A stretch of DNA of 64,000 nt from Trinickia violacea (GCF_005280735.1 NZ_CP040078.1:3596001-3660000), one strand, 5' to 3'; shown: positions 42,048-51,478, counted from the stretch's first letter. A program made the numbers and translations. Notes: generated from the sequence alone by a model not told the origin.

Positions 42048-42965
42048 TCAGGCAAACACGTCCATCCCTTGCACAAGCCGCTTGGCGAGGCGCGGCTGCC
42101 GCAGTTGCTCCAGCCACCATTGCAGCGCGCGTCCTTCGCGATCGCCGCGCCATCCCACATACAACACGTTGGGCTCGCGCGGATCGGCGGTGCGTTTTTC
42201 CACTAAATCGCCGCGCTTGAGCAGCGCTGCCACGCGATGGCGCGGCAGCCAGCCGACGCCGAGCCCGTCGCGCTGCGCGACGATCTTCGCATGCATCGAC
42301 GGCACGGCGAGCGCCGCTTGCCCGCCGAGCATGCCATACGCGCGCGCGCCGGAGACGCGCGCCGAATCGGCCACCGCCACGGCGCGATGCTGCGCGATCT
42401 GCTCGCGCACGAGCGGCCCATCGACGCCCGCCAGCGGATGACGCGACGACACCGCGAACACCCACTCGATTGCGCCCAGTTCGAACCAGCGCAGGCCCGG
42501 AATGGCGGGCGGCTCGTTGGTCGCGCCGACGATCAAGTCCGCGCGGCCGTCGCGCAGCGCCTCCCAGGTGCCGCCCAACACCTCGTGCGTGACACGCAGC
42601 TTGACGCCGGAATCGAGCGCATCGAACGTGCGGATCACCGGAATCAGCAACTCGAACTCCAGCAGCTCGTCGGTCACGATCCACAGACGGTCTTCCCAGC
42701 CGCTCGCCACCTGCTTCACGCGCTGCGTGAGGCGAGCGACGTCCTGCATGAGCCGCCCCGCCTCGTCGACGAGCAGATGCCCCGCCGGCGTCAGCTGCAG
42801 GCGGTAGCGCCGGCGGTCGAACAGCAGCGCGTCGAAGCGCGCTTCGAGCTGGCGCGCGGCGTGCGAGACGGTCGACGGCGCTTTGCCCAGCCGCGCCGCC
42901 GCGCGCGACAGGCTGCCGCTCTCGCGGATCGCTTCGAGCAGCGCCAATTCGTCTTCCGACAACAT
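42048..42965 (-). CDS. LysR family regulator
   Basis: A 305-residue LysR regulator. The DNA-binding part is LALLEAIRESGSLSRAAARL with KAPSTVSHAARQLEARFD. The effector domain (LWIVTDELLEFELLIPVIR, RADLIVGATNEPP) resembles AllS/PunR-type members. It is divergent from an SDR gene with 102 bp between them that hold an inverted repeat overlapping its own promoter. It therefore probably controls the SDR gene and itself. Confidence 0.92.
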   Translation of the reverse strand: MLSEDELALLEAIRESGSLSRAAARLGKAPSTVSHAARQLEARFDALLFDRRRYRLQLTPAGHLLVDEAGRLMQDVARLTQRVKQVASGWEDRLWIVTDELLEFELLIPVIRTFDALDSGVKLRVTHEVLGGTWEALRDGRADLIVGATNEPPAIPGLRWFELGAIEWVFAVSSRHPLAGVDGPLVREQIAQHRAVAVADSARVSGARAYGMLGGQAALAVPSMHAKIVAQRDGLGVGWLPRHRVAALLKRGDLVEKRTADPREPNVLYVGWRGDREGRALQWWLEQLRQPRLAKRLVQGMDVFA

Positions 42966-42982
42966 GTTCGACTCCTTCGAAC
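42966..42982. promoter_or_regulatory. LysR-type operator at the LysR/SDR junction
   Basis: GTTCGACTCCTTCGAAC is a perfect 6-bp inverted repeat (GTTCGA-N5-TCGAAC) that includes a T-N11-A core. It abuts the start codon of the LysR gene on the minus strand and lies about 85 bp upstream of the SDR start. Binding here would block the LysR gene while allowing activation of the SDR gene. Confidence 0.6.
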
Positions 42983-43067
42983 GAGTTCATCGCGCACATC
43001 GTATGGCAAACGCGTCCGGCGCGTCCATCATGGGCTCACTCATTCGATTTTGTTCAAGGAGAACATC

Positions 43068-43805
43068 ATGTCACGCTTCACTGGAAAAACCGTCCTCGTC
43101 ACCGGCGGCAACAGCGGCATCGGCCTCGCAGCGGCGCAAGCCTTCGCGGCGGAAGGCGCGCGCGTCGTCATCACGGGCCGCGACAGCACGACGCTCGCAG
43201 CGGCAAAGGCCACGCTCGGCGAGCGCGCGCTCGCCGTGCAGAACGTGGCCGGCACGGTGGCCGCGGCACGCGAGCTGGCCCGCACGCTCGACGCCGAAGG
43301 CATCCGCCTCGACGCCGTGTTCATCAACGCGGGCGTTGCCAAGTTCGCGCCGTTTCCCGACGTCACCGAGTCGCTCTGGGACGAGACTTTCGACAGCAAC
43401 GTCAAGGGCGCGTACTTCCAGATCCAGGCGCTCCTGCCGCTCTTCAATCGAGGCGCGTCGATCGTGCTCAACGGGTCCATCAACGCGCACATCGGCATGC
43501 CGGCGTCGTCGGTCTATGCGGCGAGCAAGGCCGCGCTGAACACGTTCGCCAAAACGCTTTCCGCCGAACTGCTGCCGCGCGGCGTGCGCGTCAACGTGGT
43601 CAGCCCCGGCCCGGTGACCACGCCGCTTCATGTGAAGCTCGGCCTCGATGCGGACACGGCGGCGGCGATGCAAAGCCAGATTCCGCTCGGCCGCTTCGGC
43701 ACGTCGGAGGAAATCGCCGCGACGGTGCTGCATCTCGCCTCGAGCGAATCGGCGTTCATCGTCGGCACGGAGATCATCGCCGACGGCGGGATGAGCCAGC
43801 TTTAA
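43068..43805 (+). CDS. Short-chain dehydrogenase/reductase
   Basis: A 245-residue classical SDR. The Rossmann motif is TGGNSGIGLAAA (TGxxxGIG), the catalytic Tyr-Lys are in YAASKAAL near residues 153-157, the catalytic Ser in LNGSINAHIG, and the PG motif VNVVSPGPVTTPL. The basic ITGRDS after strand 2 suggests NADP(H). The start at 43068 has AAGGAG upstream; the much longer frame reaching 42237 overlaps the LysR gene antisense and is not real. Probably controlled by the divergent LysR protein. Confidence 0.93.
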   Translation: MSRFTGKTVLVTGGNSGIGLAAAQAFAAEGARVVITGRDSTTLAAAKATLGERALAVQNVAGTVAAARELARTLDAEGIRLDAVFINAGVAKFAPFPDVTESLWDETFDSNVKGAYFQIQALLPLFNRGASIVLNGSINAHIGMPASSVYAASKAALNTFAKTLSAELLPRGVRVNVVSPGPVTTPLHVKLGLDADTAAAMQSQIPLGRFGTSEEIAATVLHLASSESAFIVGTEIIADGGMSQL

Positions 43806-43823
43806 GCCGCGCCGGGGTGGATC

Positions 43824-43855
43824 GGGAAAGCCGTCGCGCAAGTCACGGCTTTCCC
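43824..43855. terminator. Bidirectional terminator between SDR and aldehyde dehydrogenase genes
   Basis: GGGAAAGCCGT (43824-43834) and ACGGCTTTCCC (43845-43855) form a perfect 11-bp stem with a 10-base loop. It lies between the convergent gene ends at 43805 and 43864. No long T-run follows on either strand, so strength is uncertain. Confidence 0.6.
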
Positions 43856-43863
43856 TCGCCTCG

Positions 43864-45498
43864 TCAAAGAATGAACCCGGTGTTGATGAACTTCGATTGA
43901 TGATGGTTGACGATCGAATCGAGCAGCGCTTTGCTCGCGTCGGTTTCCTTCGCCGCGACCATCGAGCGGATCGAGAAACAGCGCAGCGCGTCGGTCACCG
44001 AGAGCGTGCCTTCGGCCGAATCCTTGCGCCCCGCGAACGGGAACGTATCGGGCCCGCGCTGACATTGGCAGTTCAGGTTCACGCGGCACACCTGGTTCAC
44101 CAGCGGATCGACCAGTTCGCCGATCTGCTCCGGGTTCTGTCCGAAGATGCTGACCTGCTGGCCGTGATCGGACGTGATCACGTAGTCGAGGGCCGTTTCG
44201 AGGTCGTCGAACGGCGCCACGGGAATGAGCGGCCCGAATTGCTCCTCGCGGTAGAGCATCATGCCTTCGGTCACCGGATAGACCACCGCCGGATAGAACA
44301 GCGTCTTGCAGAACACGCCGCCGCCATCGCTTTCGTTCACCACCGTTGCGCCCTTGGCCTTCGCATCGTCGATGGCCGCGGTCATGTAGGCGGTGCGGTG
44401 CATGCCGGGCAGCGGGGTGATGTTGACGCCCGCCTCCCACGGCATGCCGACCTTGAGCTTGCCGAGCTCCTCGACGAAGCGCTTCAAGAACGGCTCGACG
44501 ATCGACCGATGGACGAGCAGCATCTTGAGCGCCGTGCAGCGCTGTCCGTTGAACGACAGCGCGCCGAGCAGGCACTCCTTCACGGTCAACTCGAGATCGG
44601 CGTCGGGCAGCACGATCGCGGCGTTCTTCGCGTCGAGCCCGAGGATCGCGCGCAGCCGGTGCGACTTCGGATGCTGCTTCTTCAAGTGATCGGCGACCTT
44701 GCTCGAGCCGATCAACGCGAGCACGTCGATCTTGCCGGACGCGAGCATGTGCGGCACCACGACGGCACCCGGCGCGTAGATCGTATTGATCACGCCCTTC
44801 GGGAACGCGGTGCGGAACGCGTCGAGCAGCGGCTCGAACAGCAGCGTGCCGTATTGCGGCGGCTTGAACACCACCGTGTTGCCCATCAGCAGCGCGGGGA
44901 TCAGCGTCGCGAACGTCTCGTTGAGCGGATAGTTGTACGGCCCCATGCACAGCACGACGCCTAGCGGCGTGCGGCGGATCTGGCCGATCGTGTGCTCGTT
45001 GATGACGAAGCGCGAGTTGCTGTTGTCGAGATCCTTGAGCGCGTCGATCGTCTGCACCATGTAGGTGATGGTGCGATCGAACTCCTTGGCCGAATCGGCC
45101 GCGCTCTTGCCGATTTCCCACATGATGAGGTTCACGACCTCCTTGCGCCGCGCGGCCATTTGCCGGATGAAATCCTGCATGCAGGCAATGCGCTGCGCGA
45201 CGGTCATCGTCGGCCATTCGCCGCGGCCGTGGTCGTAGGCGCGCACGGCGGCATCGAGCGCGGCGTCGCTCTCGGACTCGCCCATGACCGGGTAGCTGCC
45301 GATTTCGACCTGCTCGACCTCGCCGGACGCCGCGCGCACGCAGACCGGAGACAGCACCGTCTTGCACTGGCCGTCCCACGATTTGAGTTCGCCGTCGACG
45401 AGTGACACGCGCTGATGAATCGGAGCCGGCATGCCGGCCGCCTCCGGCACTTGGCCTGCTTCGGGAAAGAGCTGCTTCAAGTCGTCAAACGTGATCAT
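43864..45498 (-). CDS. GapN-like aldehyde dehydrogenase with altered general-base motif
   Basis: A 544-residue aldehyde dehydrogenase, closest to NADP-dependent glyceraldehyde-3-phosphate dehydrogenases. The nucleophile is the Cys in FNGQRCTALK, and the cofactor loop shows MGPYNYPLNET and LALIGSSKVADHL. The segment that normally reads LELGGK with the general-base Glu is here ILGLDAKNAAIV, so that Glu appears to be replaced by Gly. CoA-acylating members such as methylmalonate-semialdehyde dehydrogenase also lack it (GAKN), so hydrolytic deacylation may be impaired or CoA-dependent. It lies 96 bp after the DUF1989 gene on the same strand. Confidence 0.9.
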   Translation of the reverse strand: MITFDDLKQLFPEAGQVPEAAGMPAPIHQRVSLVDGELKSWDGQCKTVLSPVCVRAASGEVEQVEIGSYPVMGESESDAALDAAVRAYDHGRGEWPTMTVAQRIACMQDFIRQMAARRKEVVNLIMWEIGKSAADSAKEFDRTITYMVQTIDALKDLDNSNSRFVINEHTIGQIRRTPLGVVLCMGPYNYPLNETFATLIPALLMGNTVVFKPPQYGTLLFEPLLDAFRTAFPKGVINTIYAPGAVVVPHMLASGKIDVLALIGSSKVADHLKKQHPKSHRLRAILGLDAKNAAIVLPDADLELTVKECLLGALSFNGQRCTALKMLLVHRSIVEPFLKRFVEELGKLKVGMPWEAGVNITPLPGMHRTAYMTAAIDDAKAKGATVVNESDGGGVFCKTLFYPAVVYPVTEGMMLYREEQFGPLIPVAPFDDLETALDYVITSDHGQQVSIFGQNPEQIGELVDPLVNQVCRVNLNCQCQRGPDTFPFAGRKDSAEGTLSVTDALRCFSIRSMVAAKETDASKALLDSIVNHHQSKFINTGFIL

Positions 45499-45594
45499 GG
45501 GCGTCGCTCCGCGTGAGGGTTGTCGGACTTCGGAGCCATGCTAACGCCAATTGGAGGCGCGCAAAGCGCCATTCGGCCGGGGCCGGCAAAAATA

Positions 45595-46449
45595 TCAACC
45601 GCCCTTCTTCCAATCGGGCACCTCGGCCTTCAGCCCATGCAGCCCGCGATACTCGGCGACTTCCGGCGATTTCCATCCGACGAGCATTTCGGGCGCGAGG
45701 CGATACACCTCGATCCCCAGCGGCCGGCACACGTCGAGCGGATCGCGCGCGTCGGGCCCCCACATCGGCACCGACAAATCGCCGCCCGGGCAAGTCGACA
45801 GCGCGCACAGCAAGTCGATCTCCGCGAAGAACTCGAGATAGTCGCCCTGCTTCGCCGGGCATGCCTTCATGAAGTACTGGTCGTCCAGATTGAGGCCCGT
45901 GCATTGAAAGACGTTGAGCACGTCGTGCACGTCGAACTCCGTCAAGCCGTAAGGCAGGATTGCGCGCGTCAGGTTCGAATGGCAGTGGAAATGAAAGTCC
46001 TCGCCGGTCAGCATCCGGTTCACATACGGATCGCAGCGCGTGCCGAGCAGGTCGTGCACGCGGCCGCCGTGCTCATCGACGCCGTAGTTCGCGAGCGTGT
46101 CGTCGGTAATGGTCACCATCGGGCGCAGGAACGGCAGCGTGGACCACAGGCGGTCGAACGTGCTCACATGGGCCTGCTGCAACTGCCGCGTGCGCGACGC
46201 CCAAAAGCGCTCGCGCGGATCGTGCCGGTTCCACATGTTGAGGTCGGCGACCTGCGGGCCTTCGATCGTGACGATCCGGAACACGTGGCCGGCCGGCACC
46301 GTCCAGGCTTGGCCCGAGCGGATCGGCACGACGATCGATTCGACGAGCTTGCGCGTGTCGTGCCGCGACGCGATGCGGCGGTAGAAGTCGCGGTCGACGT
46401 CGAGCGCGGAGCCCTTCGTGACCTGATACGCGGCGGGATAGTTGAGCAT
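45595..46449 (-). CDS. DUF1989 (urea carboxylase-associated family) protein
   Basis: A 284-residue DUF1989 protein. The N-terminal part IVVPIRSGQAWTVPAGHVFRI and VADLNMWNRHDPRERFWASR, then DDTLANYGVDEHGGRVHDLLGT and DFHFHCHSNLTRAIL, are family hallmarks. His and Cys residues may bind a metal. Relatives sit beside urea/guanidine carboxylase genes or amino acid catabolic genes, but none are here. It is the first gene of a two-gene minus-strand unit with the GapN-like dehydrogenase. Confidence 0.85.
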   Translation of the reverse strand: MLNYPAAYQVTKGSALDVDRDFYRRIASRHDTRKLVESIVVPIRSGQAWTVPAGHVFRIVTIEGPQVADLNMWNRHDPRERFWASRTRQLQQAHVSTFDRLWSTLPFLRPMVTITDDTLANYGVDEHGGRVHDLLGTRCDPYVNRMLTGEDFHFHCHSNLTRAILPYGLTEFDVHDVLNVFQCTGLNLDDQYFMKACPAKQGDYLEFFAEIDLLCALSTCPGGDLSVPMWGPDARDPLDVCRPLGIEVYRLAPEMLVGWKSPEVAEYRGLHGLKAEVPDWKKGG

Positions 46450-46654
46450 GGTCGATCTCCTCCTTGGCCTGACGTCTTGTTAGTGTAGTTCGGCACGGTC
46501 ATGATCACACCCGCGGAGCGGCAAGACTCCACGGCGTTCCAGTTGAAATTCCACGCAGGAACAATAGACTTTTCAATGGCATAGCCGCGTTCGGTACCAT
46601 TAGGCGCAAACGTCGGCCAGTCCCGATCCCTCCACCGAAAGAGCCATCCCCATC

Positions 46655-48130
46655 ATGCAAAGCGCACCGATGCATGTGCTGTTTCCCGACGGGCTCATCG
46701 TGCTCGCCATCGTGATCGCCTCCCGGACAGGCGACTTCTGGTCCGAAGCCACCAACCGGCGTCTGACTTATCTCATCTCACTGTGGTCGTCGACCGCCGC
46801 GGGTTTGGCGTTCGCGTTCCAATCACTGGACCCGCACCAGTACTTTTTCTTCTCGCGGACGATCGTCGTCGATCCGTTCGCCAGCGTAATGAAAGCCGCC
46901 GTGACGCTCGGCTTCGCTGTCACGCTCGTCTATTCGCGCCGCTACCTCGAAGATCGAGAGCTGTTCCGCGACCACGTGTTCCTGCTCGCCCTGTTCTCGC
47001 TGCTCGGCCAGCTGATCATGATCTCGGGCAACCACTTCCTGATGCTCTACCTCGGCCTCGAGCTGATGTCATTGCCGCTGTACGCGATGGTCGCGCTGCG
47101 CCGCGAGGTCGCGACCTCGAACGAAGCCGCGATGAAGTACTACGTGCTTAGTGCATTGGCGACGGGTTTCCTGCTGTACGGCATCTCGATGCTCTACGGC
47201 GCGACGGGCTCGCTCGACTTGAACGAAGTCCTGAAGACGGTGGCCTCGGGCCGCGTCAACAATGCCGTGCTGCTGTTCGGCGTCGTTTTCATCGTCGCGG
47301 GCGTGGCCTTCAAGATGGGCGCCGTGCCGTTTCATATGTGGGTGCCCGACGTCTATCAGGGCGCGCCGACTGCGATGACCCTCTTCGTCGGCGGGGGACC
47401 GAAAGCGGCGGCGTTCGCGTGGGGGCTGCGCTTCCTGGTGATGGGCTTGCTGCCGCTCGCCGTCGACTGGCAGCAGATGCTGGTGATTCTGGCGGCGCTG
47501 TCGATGATCGTCGGCAACATCACGGGGATCGTTCAGTTCAACGTCAAACGGATGCTGGCGTATTCGGCGATTTCGAACATGGGCTTCGTGCTGCTGGGAC
47601 TCCTGGCGGGCGTCGTCGACGGCAAGGCCGCCGGCGCGGCCGGCGCCTACGGTTCGGCGATGTTTTACAGCATCGTGTATCTGCTGACGACGACGGGCAC
47701 GTTCGGCGTGATCATGCTGCTCGCGCGCCGCGATTTCGAAGCGCAGACGCTCGACGACTTCAAGGGCTTGAACAAGCGCAGCCCCGTGTTCGCGTTCGTG
47801 ATGATGATCATGATGTTTTCGCTCACCGGCATTCCGCCCACGGCCGGCTTCTATTCGAAACTCGCCGTGCTCGAAGCGACGTTGAACGCCGGCCTTGTGT
47901 GGCTCGCGGTGCTGGCCGTGATCACGTCGCTGTTCGGCGCGTTCTACTACCTGCGCATCGTCAAGCTGATGTACTTCGACACGCCGCACGACACGGCGCC
48001 GATTCTGGAAGGCGCCGGCAGCCGCACGATCCTGGCGCTGAACGGGGTGGCCGTGCTGGTGCTCGGCATCGTTCCGGGCGGGCTGATGGCGGTCTGCTTG
48101 AAGGCGATCTCGGACACGTTAGCGTTTTGA
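46655..48130 (+). CDS. nuoN: Orphan NADH-quinone oxidoreductase subunit N paralogue
   Basis: A 491-residue antiporter-like subunit of complex I with about 14 membrane helices. LGLELMSLPLYAMVALRRE carries the Glu of TM5, EAAMKYYVLSALATGFLLYG and AGVAFKMGAVPFHMWVPDVY carry the key Lys and His, and NVKRMLAYSAISNMGFVLLG holds the later Lys. It starts MQSAPMHVLFPDGLIVLAIV, like the NuoN of Burkholderia nuo operons, but no nuoA-M gene is in the window. It is a stand-alone diverged copy, perhaps used for proton or sodium transport or an alternative complex. Confidence 0.92.
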   Translation: MQSAPMHVLFPDGLIVLAIVIASRTGDFWSEATNRRLTYLISLWSSTAAGLAFAFQSLDPHQYFFFSRTIVVDPFASVMKAAVTLGFAVTLVYSRRYLEDRELFRDHVFLLALFSLLGQLIMISGNHFLMLYLGLELMSLPLYAMVALRREVATSNEAAMKYYVLSALATGFLLYGISMLYGATGSLDLNEVLKTVASGRVNNAVLLFGVVFIVAGVAFKMGAVPFHMWVPDVYQGAPTAMTLFVGGGPKAAAFAWGLRFLVMGLLPLAVDWQQMLVILAALSMIVGNITGIVQFNVKRMLAYSAISNMGFVLLGLLAGVVDGKAAGAAGAYGSAMFYSIVYLLTTTGTFGVIMLLARRDFEAQTLDDFKGLNKRSPVFAFVMMIMMFSLTGIPPTAGFYSKLAVLEATLNAGLVWLAVLAVITSLFGAFYYLRIVKLMYFDTPHDTAPILEGAGSRTILALNGVAVLVLGIVPGGLMAVCLKAISDTLAF

Positions 48131-48157
48131 TCCACGCGCCTCGAAGTGGGCGCCCCC

Positions 48158-50371
48158 TCAAAACTCCAGCCGCCCGCTGAACCGGAATTCACGCGCCGCT
48201 CCGATCGTCACGAACGGCAGGCCCGTGCAGCAACTCGACGTGTAATACGTGGAGTTGAACACGTTATTCACGTTGAACTGCCAGTCGATCGTGCGCCCGA
48301 AAATGCGCGAGTCCCACGCGACGAACGCATCGGCCACATGCCCCCACGGCAGGCGATACACCTTGCCCGTGCCGTCCCCGACCGCGAGACTGCTGAACAC
48401 GCGGCCGCCCGCGCCCGCGCGCAGCCGGCCGCTCACCGGGCCCGAGCCGATCACGCCGAAATCGCGCGTCAAGTACAGTGCGGCCTCGTGCTTCGGCGCG
48501 TTCGGCAGGGGGTTGCCCGCGATCTTCGGATCGTCCTGATAGCGCGCCTCGGTGTACGCGTAGCTGCCGATCACGCTCCACTTGTCAGTGAGCTTGCCGT
48601 TCATCTCGAGCTCGACGCCGCGCGAATACGCGCGCCCCGCGTTGCGCGTGTAGTTGATCCCGCCGATGGTCTCGGTCGTCTGGATGTTTTTCTTGTGGAT
48701 GTCGAAAAGCGCGACGCTCGCGGTCAAGTTGCGCGACACGTACTTCGATCCGACCTCATACGCCTTCGCCTCCTCCGGCGGCAAGTCGCCGATCGGTTGC
48801 GCAATCGACGTGTTCGGCCGGAACGATTCGCTGTAGCTCGCATAGAGCGACCAGTTCGGATCGATCTTGTAGACGACGCCCGCACGCGGCACGACTTTGC
48901 CCGCGTCGACGTGCGAGCCGACGACAAACGGCCGGCCCTTGCCGGTGAGCTCGTCGAACGATTCGTAGCGCAGCCCGCCGAGCACGATCCAGCGATCGCT
49001 CAAATGCAGCGAATCCTGAATGAACGCGCCGCGCGAGATCAGCTTGTCGGTCTGGTCGCTGTCGGCGTTCGACAGCGTGCTCGTCTGCGGCAGCAGTCCG
49101 TACACCGGCGCGTACAGGTTGAACGTCGAGTTGTTCTTGCCGCGATAGAGCTCGCCGAGCAGGCGGTAGTTGTGCATGTAGTCGACGCCGGCAAGCAGGT
49201 CGTTGTCGAAGCCGGCGATCCGCAGCTTGCCCTCGACGTTCAGCGTCACGTTGTGCACGGTTTGCGTCGCGTTCTGCGTCGAGTCCACGCGACGCGTCAG
49301 GTAGCCCGTATTGAAGTTCGCGCTCAGCACGCGCGCCTGCCAGTCGTTGTAGTACGTGCGGTTGAAGCCGTAGCCGAAGTGCAGCGTCCAGTCGTTCGCG
49401 AGCTTGTGATCGATGCGCAGGTTGACGGCGTCCGAGCGCCCCGTCGACACGTTGTAGGGCTCGTCGAGGCGTTCCGTCGCCGGGATCGCCGCCGGGTTGC
49501 CCGTGCGCGGATCGATGATCGTGCCGCGGTCGAGCGGCACCGAGTAGCTCATGTGCTCATAGGCGACGAGCACCGTCGTGTCGCGGCCGTACCAGGCGAG
49601 GGACGGCGCGATCACGTCCTGGCGCGTCTGGCCGAAATTGCGCCAGTAGTCGACGCGCTGGTGATCGGCGATGAAGCGATAAGCGAGCCCCGAGGTGCCG
49701 ATGGGCCCGGTCAGGTCGACTTGCGCGCCGCCTCCGCCATAGTTGCTCCCGAATCCGGAGACGCTGCCCGCGAAGTCCAGCTGCGGCTTCTTCGTCACCA
49801 CGTTGATGATGCCGCCGGGGTCCTGGATGCCGTACAGCATCGACGCCGGCCCCTTAAGCACCTCGATGCGCTCGGTCGTCGGCGTGAAATTGCGCGGCTG
49901 CACCGACTGCATGCCGTCGCGCAGGATCGAGTTGTCGCGGTTGTCGCCGAAGCCGCGCTTGACGATCGCGTCGAGCGTGCCGCCGAGCGTGTTGCCCATG
50001 CGCACGCCCGGCACGGCGTCGAGGGCATCGGCGAGGCTCGCGGGCGCGCGGTCCTCGATCGATTGCTGCGTCACCACGTTGACGGCCTGGGGCACGTCGA
50101 CGAGCGGCGTGTCCGTGCGCGTCGCGACCGAGGCGCGCCGCGGCTGGTAGCCGACCTCGTCGACCGCCCTCGCGCCCTGCACGGTGACTTCGGTCAGCGT
50201 GTGAGCGGCCTCGACCGCCGCTGTCGCTTGACCGGCACCGGCGGCGGCCCCCGTAGCGGTTTCCTGCGCGAGCGCATGCCGCGCCGCCGACAGCAACAAG
50301 CCCTGCGACACGATCAGCGACCCGAGACACGCCACGCGCCGGCGCCGGCCGCGCCGTTGCCAACCCTTCAT
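48158..50371 (-). CDS. TonB-dependent siderophore receptor
   Basis: A 737-residue outer-membrane receptor. An N-terminal signal (GSLIVSQGLLLSAARHALAQ) precedes a TonB box-like EVTVQGARAV, the plug domain (VDVPQAVNVVTQQSIEDR, IEVLKGPASMLYG, GGIINVVTKKPQ), and a 22-strand barrel ending in FRFSGRLEF. It imports ferric siderophores using TonB energy. The start at 50371 gives a usable signal peptide and has GGGAG upstream; the frame opens at 50449. A Fur-like box lies just upstream. Confidence 0.94.
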   Translation of the reverse strand: MKGWQRRGRRRRVACLGSLIVSQGLLLSAARHALAQETATGAAAGAGQATAAVEAAHTLTEVTVQGARAVDEVGYQPRRASVATRTDTPLVDVPQAVNVVTQQSIEDRAPASLADALDAVPGVRMGNTLGGTLDAIVKRGFGDNRDNSILRDGMQSVQPRNFTPTTERIEVLKGPASMLYGIQDPGGIINVVTKKPQLDFAGSVSGFGSNYGGGGAQVDLTGPIGTSGLAYRFIADHQRVDYWRNFGQTRQDVIAPSLAWYGRDTTVLVAYEHMSYSVPLDRGTIIDPRTGNPAAIPATERLDEPYNVSTGRSDAVNLRIDHKLANDWTLHFGYGFNRTYYNDWQARVLSANFNTGYLTRRVDSTQNATQTVHNVTLNVEGKLRIAGFDNDLLAGVDYMHNYRLLGELYRGKNNSTFNLYAPVYGLLPQTSTLSNADSDQTDKLISRGAFIQDSLHLSDRWIVLGGLRYESFDELTGKGRPFVVGSHVDAGKVVPRAGVVYKIDPNWSLYASYSESFRPNTSIAQPIGDLPPEEAKAYEVGSKYVSRNLTASVALFDIHKKNIQTTETIGGINYTRNAGRAYSRGVELEMNGKLTDKWSVIGSYAYTEARYQDDPKIAGNPLPNAPKHEAALYLTRDFGVIGSGPVSGRLRAGAGGRVFSSLAVGDGTGKVYRLPWGHVADAFVAWDSRIFGRTIDWQFNVNNVFNSTYYTSSCCTGLPFVTIGAAREFRFSGRLEF

Positions 50372-50427
50372 ATACCCGACTCCCGCATTGCAGATGTAAT
50401 TTTCAAGGGGTCGGATATTATCCGTAA

Positions 50428-50442
50428 TGGGAATTATTCTCA
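50428..50442. promoter_or_regulatory. Fur box upstream of the TonB-dependent receptor
   Basis: TGGGAATTATTCTCA, read on the minus strand TGAGAATAATTCCCA, matches the 7-1-7 Fur inverted repeat (TGAGAAT-A-ATTCTCA) with one mismatch. It lies about 57 bp upstream of the receptor start, in the promoter region, so iron-replete repression is expected. Confidence 0.75.
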
Positions 50443-50571
50443 ATAACAATATTTCTGAAGGCTTACGACGGACAACTGCGCTTACCTGAGCCGGGCGGCC
50501 AGGGGCACAATGGCGGACTCGGTTCGCGCTGGTCCGCGACCCTGCCAGCTTTGCCCCTCAGGAGACAACGC

Positions 50572-51210
50572 ATGAACGCAACAACCGCGATCGCCACCAT
50601 TCTGGCCACGCTGCTGGTGGGCGCCATGAGCCCGGGACCGAGCTTCATCATGGTCGCGAGAAACGCGATCGGCCTGTCGCGGCGCGACGGACTGGCGACG
50701 GCGCTGGGGATGGGGATCGGCGGCGTCTGCTTCAGCAGCCTCGCGCTGGTCGGGCTGTACTCGCTGCTGCAGTCGGTCGAGTGGCTGTACGCCGGCCTCA
50801 AGGTGGCGGGCGGCGCTTACCTCGTCTACATGGCGACGCGAATCTGGCGCGGCGCGGCCACGCCGCTCGAGTTCAAGAACGAGCGCGCGGCCGGCCATGA
50901 AAACGCGCGCAAGTCGTTCTGGATCGGGCTCAGCACGCAGTTGAGCAACCCGAAGACGGCCATCTTCTACGGCAGCATCTTCGCGGCGCTGCTGCCGCAG
51001 CATCCGCCGCTGTGGGCTTACTTCACGCTTCCGCCCGCCGTGTTCACGATCGAAGCCGGCTGGTACACGGTGGTCGCGCTGTGCTTTTCGAGCCGGCGTC
51101 CGCGGGAAATCTATCTGAGCTGGAAGACGGGGATCGACCGCATCGCGTCGGGCGCGATCGCCGCGCTGGGGCTGCGGTTGATGTTTACGGCGTTCAAGCG
51201 GGGGATTTGA
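50572..51210 (+). CDS. LysE family exporter (RhtB-like)
   Basis: A 212-residue transporter with about six membrane helices. The N-terminal signature LLVGAMSPGPSFIMVARNAI is typical of LysE/RhtB (SPGP), followed by GLATALGMGIGGVCFSSLAL and AGLKVAGGAYLVYMATRIWR. It exports amino acids or small metabolites. The ATG at 50572 has AGGAGA upstream. It is divergent from the siderophore receptor across 200 bp; a functional link is not evident. Confidence 0.9.
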   Translation: MNATTAIATILATLLVGAMSPGPSFIMVARNAIGLSRRDGLATALGMGIGGVCFSSLALVGLYSLLQSVEWLYAGLKVAGGAYLVYMATRIWRGAATPLEFKNERAAGHENARKSFWIGLSTQLSNPKTAIFYGSIFAALLPQHPPLWAYFTLPPAVFTIEAGWYTVVALCFSSRRPREIYLSWKTGIDRIASGAIAALGLRLMFTAFKRGI

Positions 51211-51478
51211 CCGGCTGACGACCCGGCCCTAATGCATTCGCAATGCCAGACCTCCGCTTCGCACACGCATGCATCGTGTCGTCTGAATCGCGTATCAAAG
51301 CAGGAAGGAATATTTCTTAGCTTCAAGCGTTTTCATAAGGCAAACCCAAAGCCATGAAGTTTTCTTTGCCAGAGGCTACACTCGAACGCTATTGTCTATA
51401 CATACCAAGCAGCCAGACCGGTATTGCTTCACGCCGAGTCACGCAAGCGATTCAAGGGACACACCAGGACCTCTGTCG

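Noticed and set aside
42237..43067. N-terminal extension of the SDR gene
   Set aside because: It overlaps the LysR gene antisense, and the SDR has a clear start with AAGGAG at 43068.
48146..50446. Long plus-strand open frame opposite the TonB receptor
   Set aside because: Antisense shadow of a well-supported receptor gene with intact plug and barrel.
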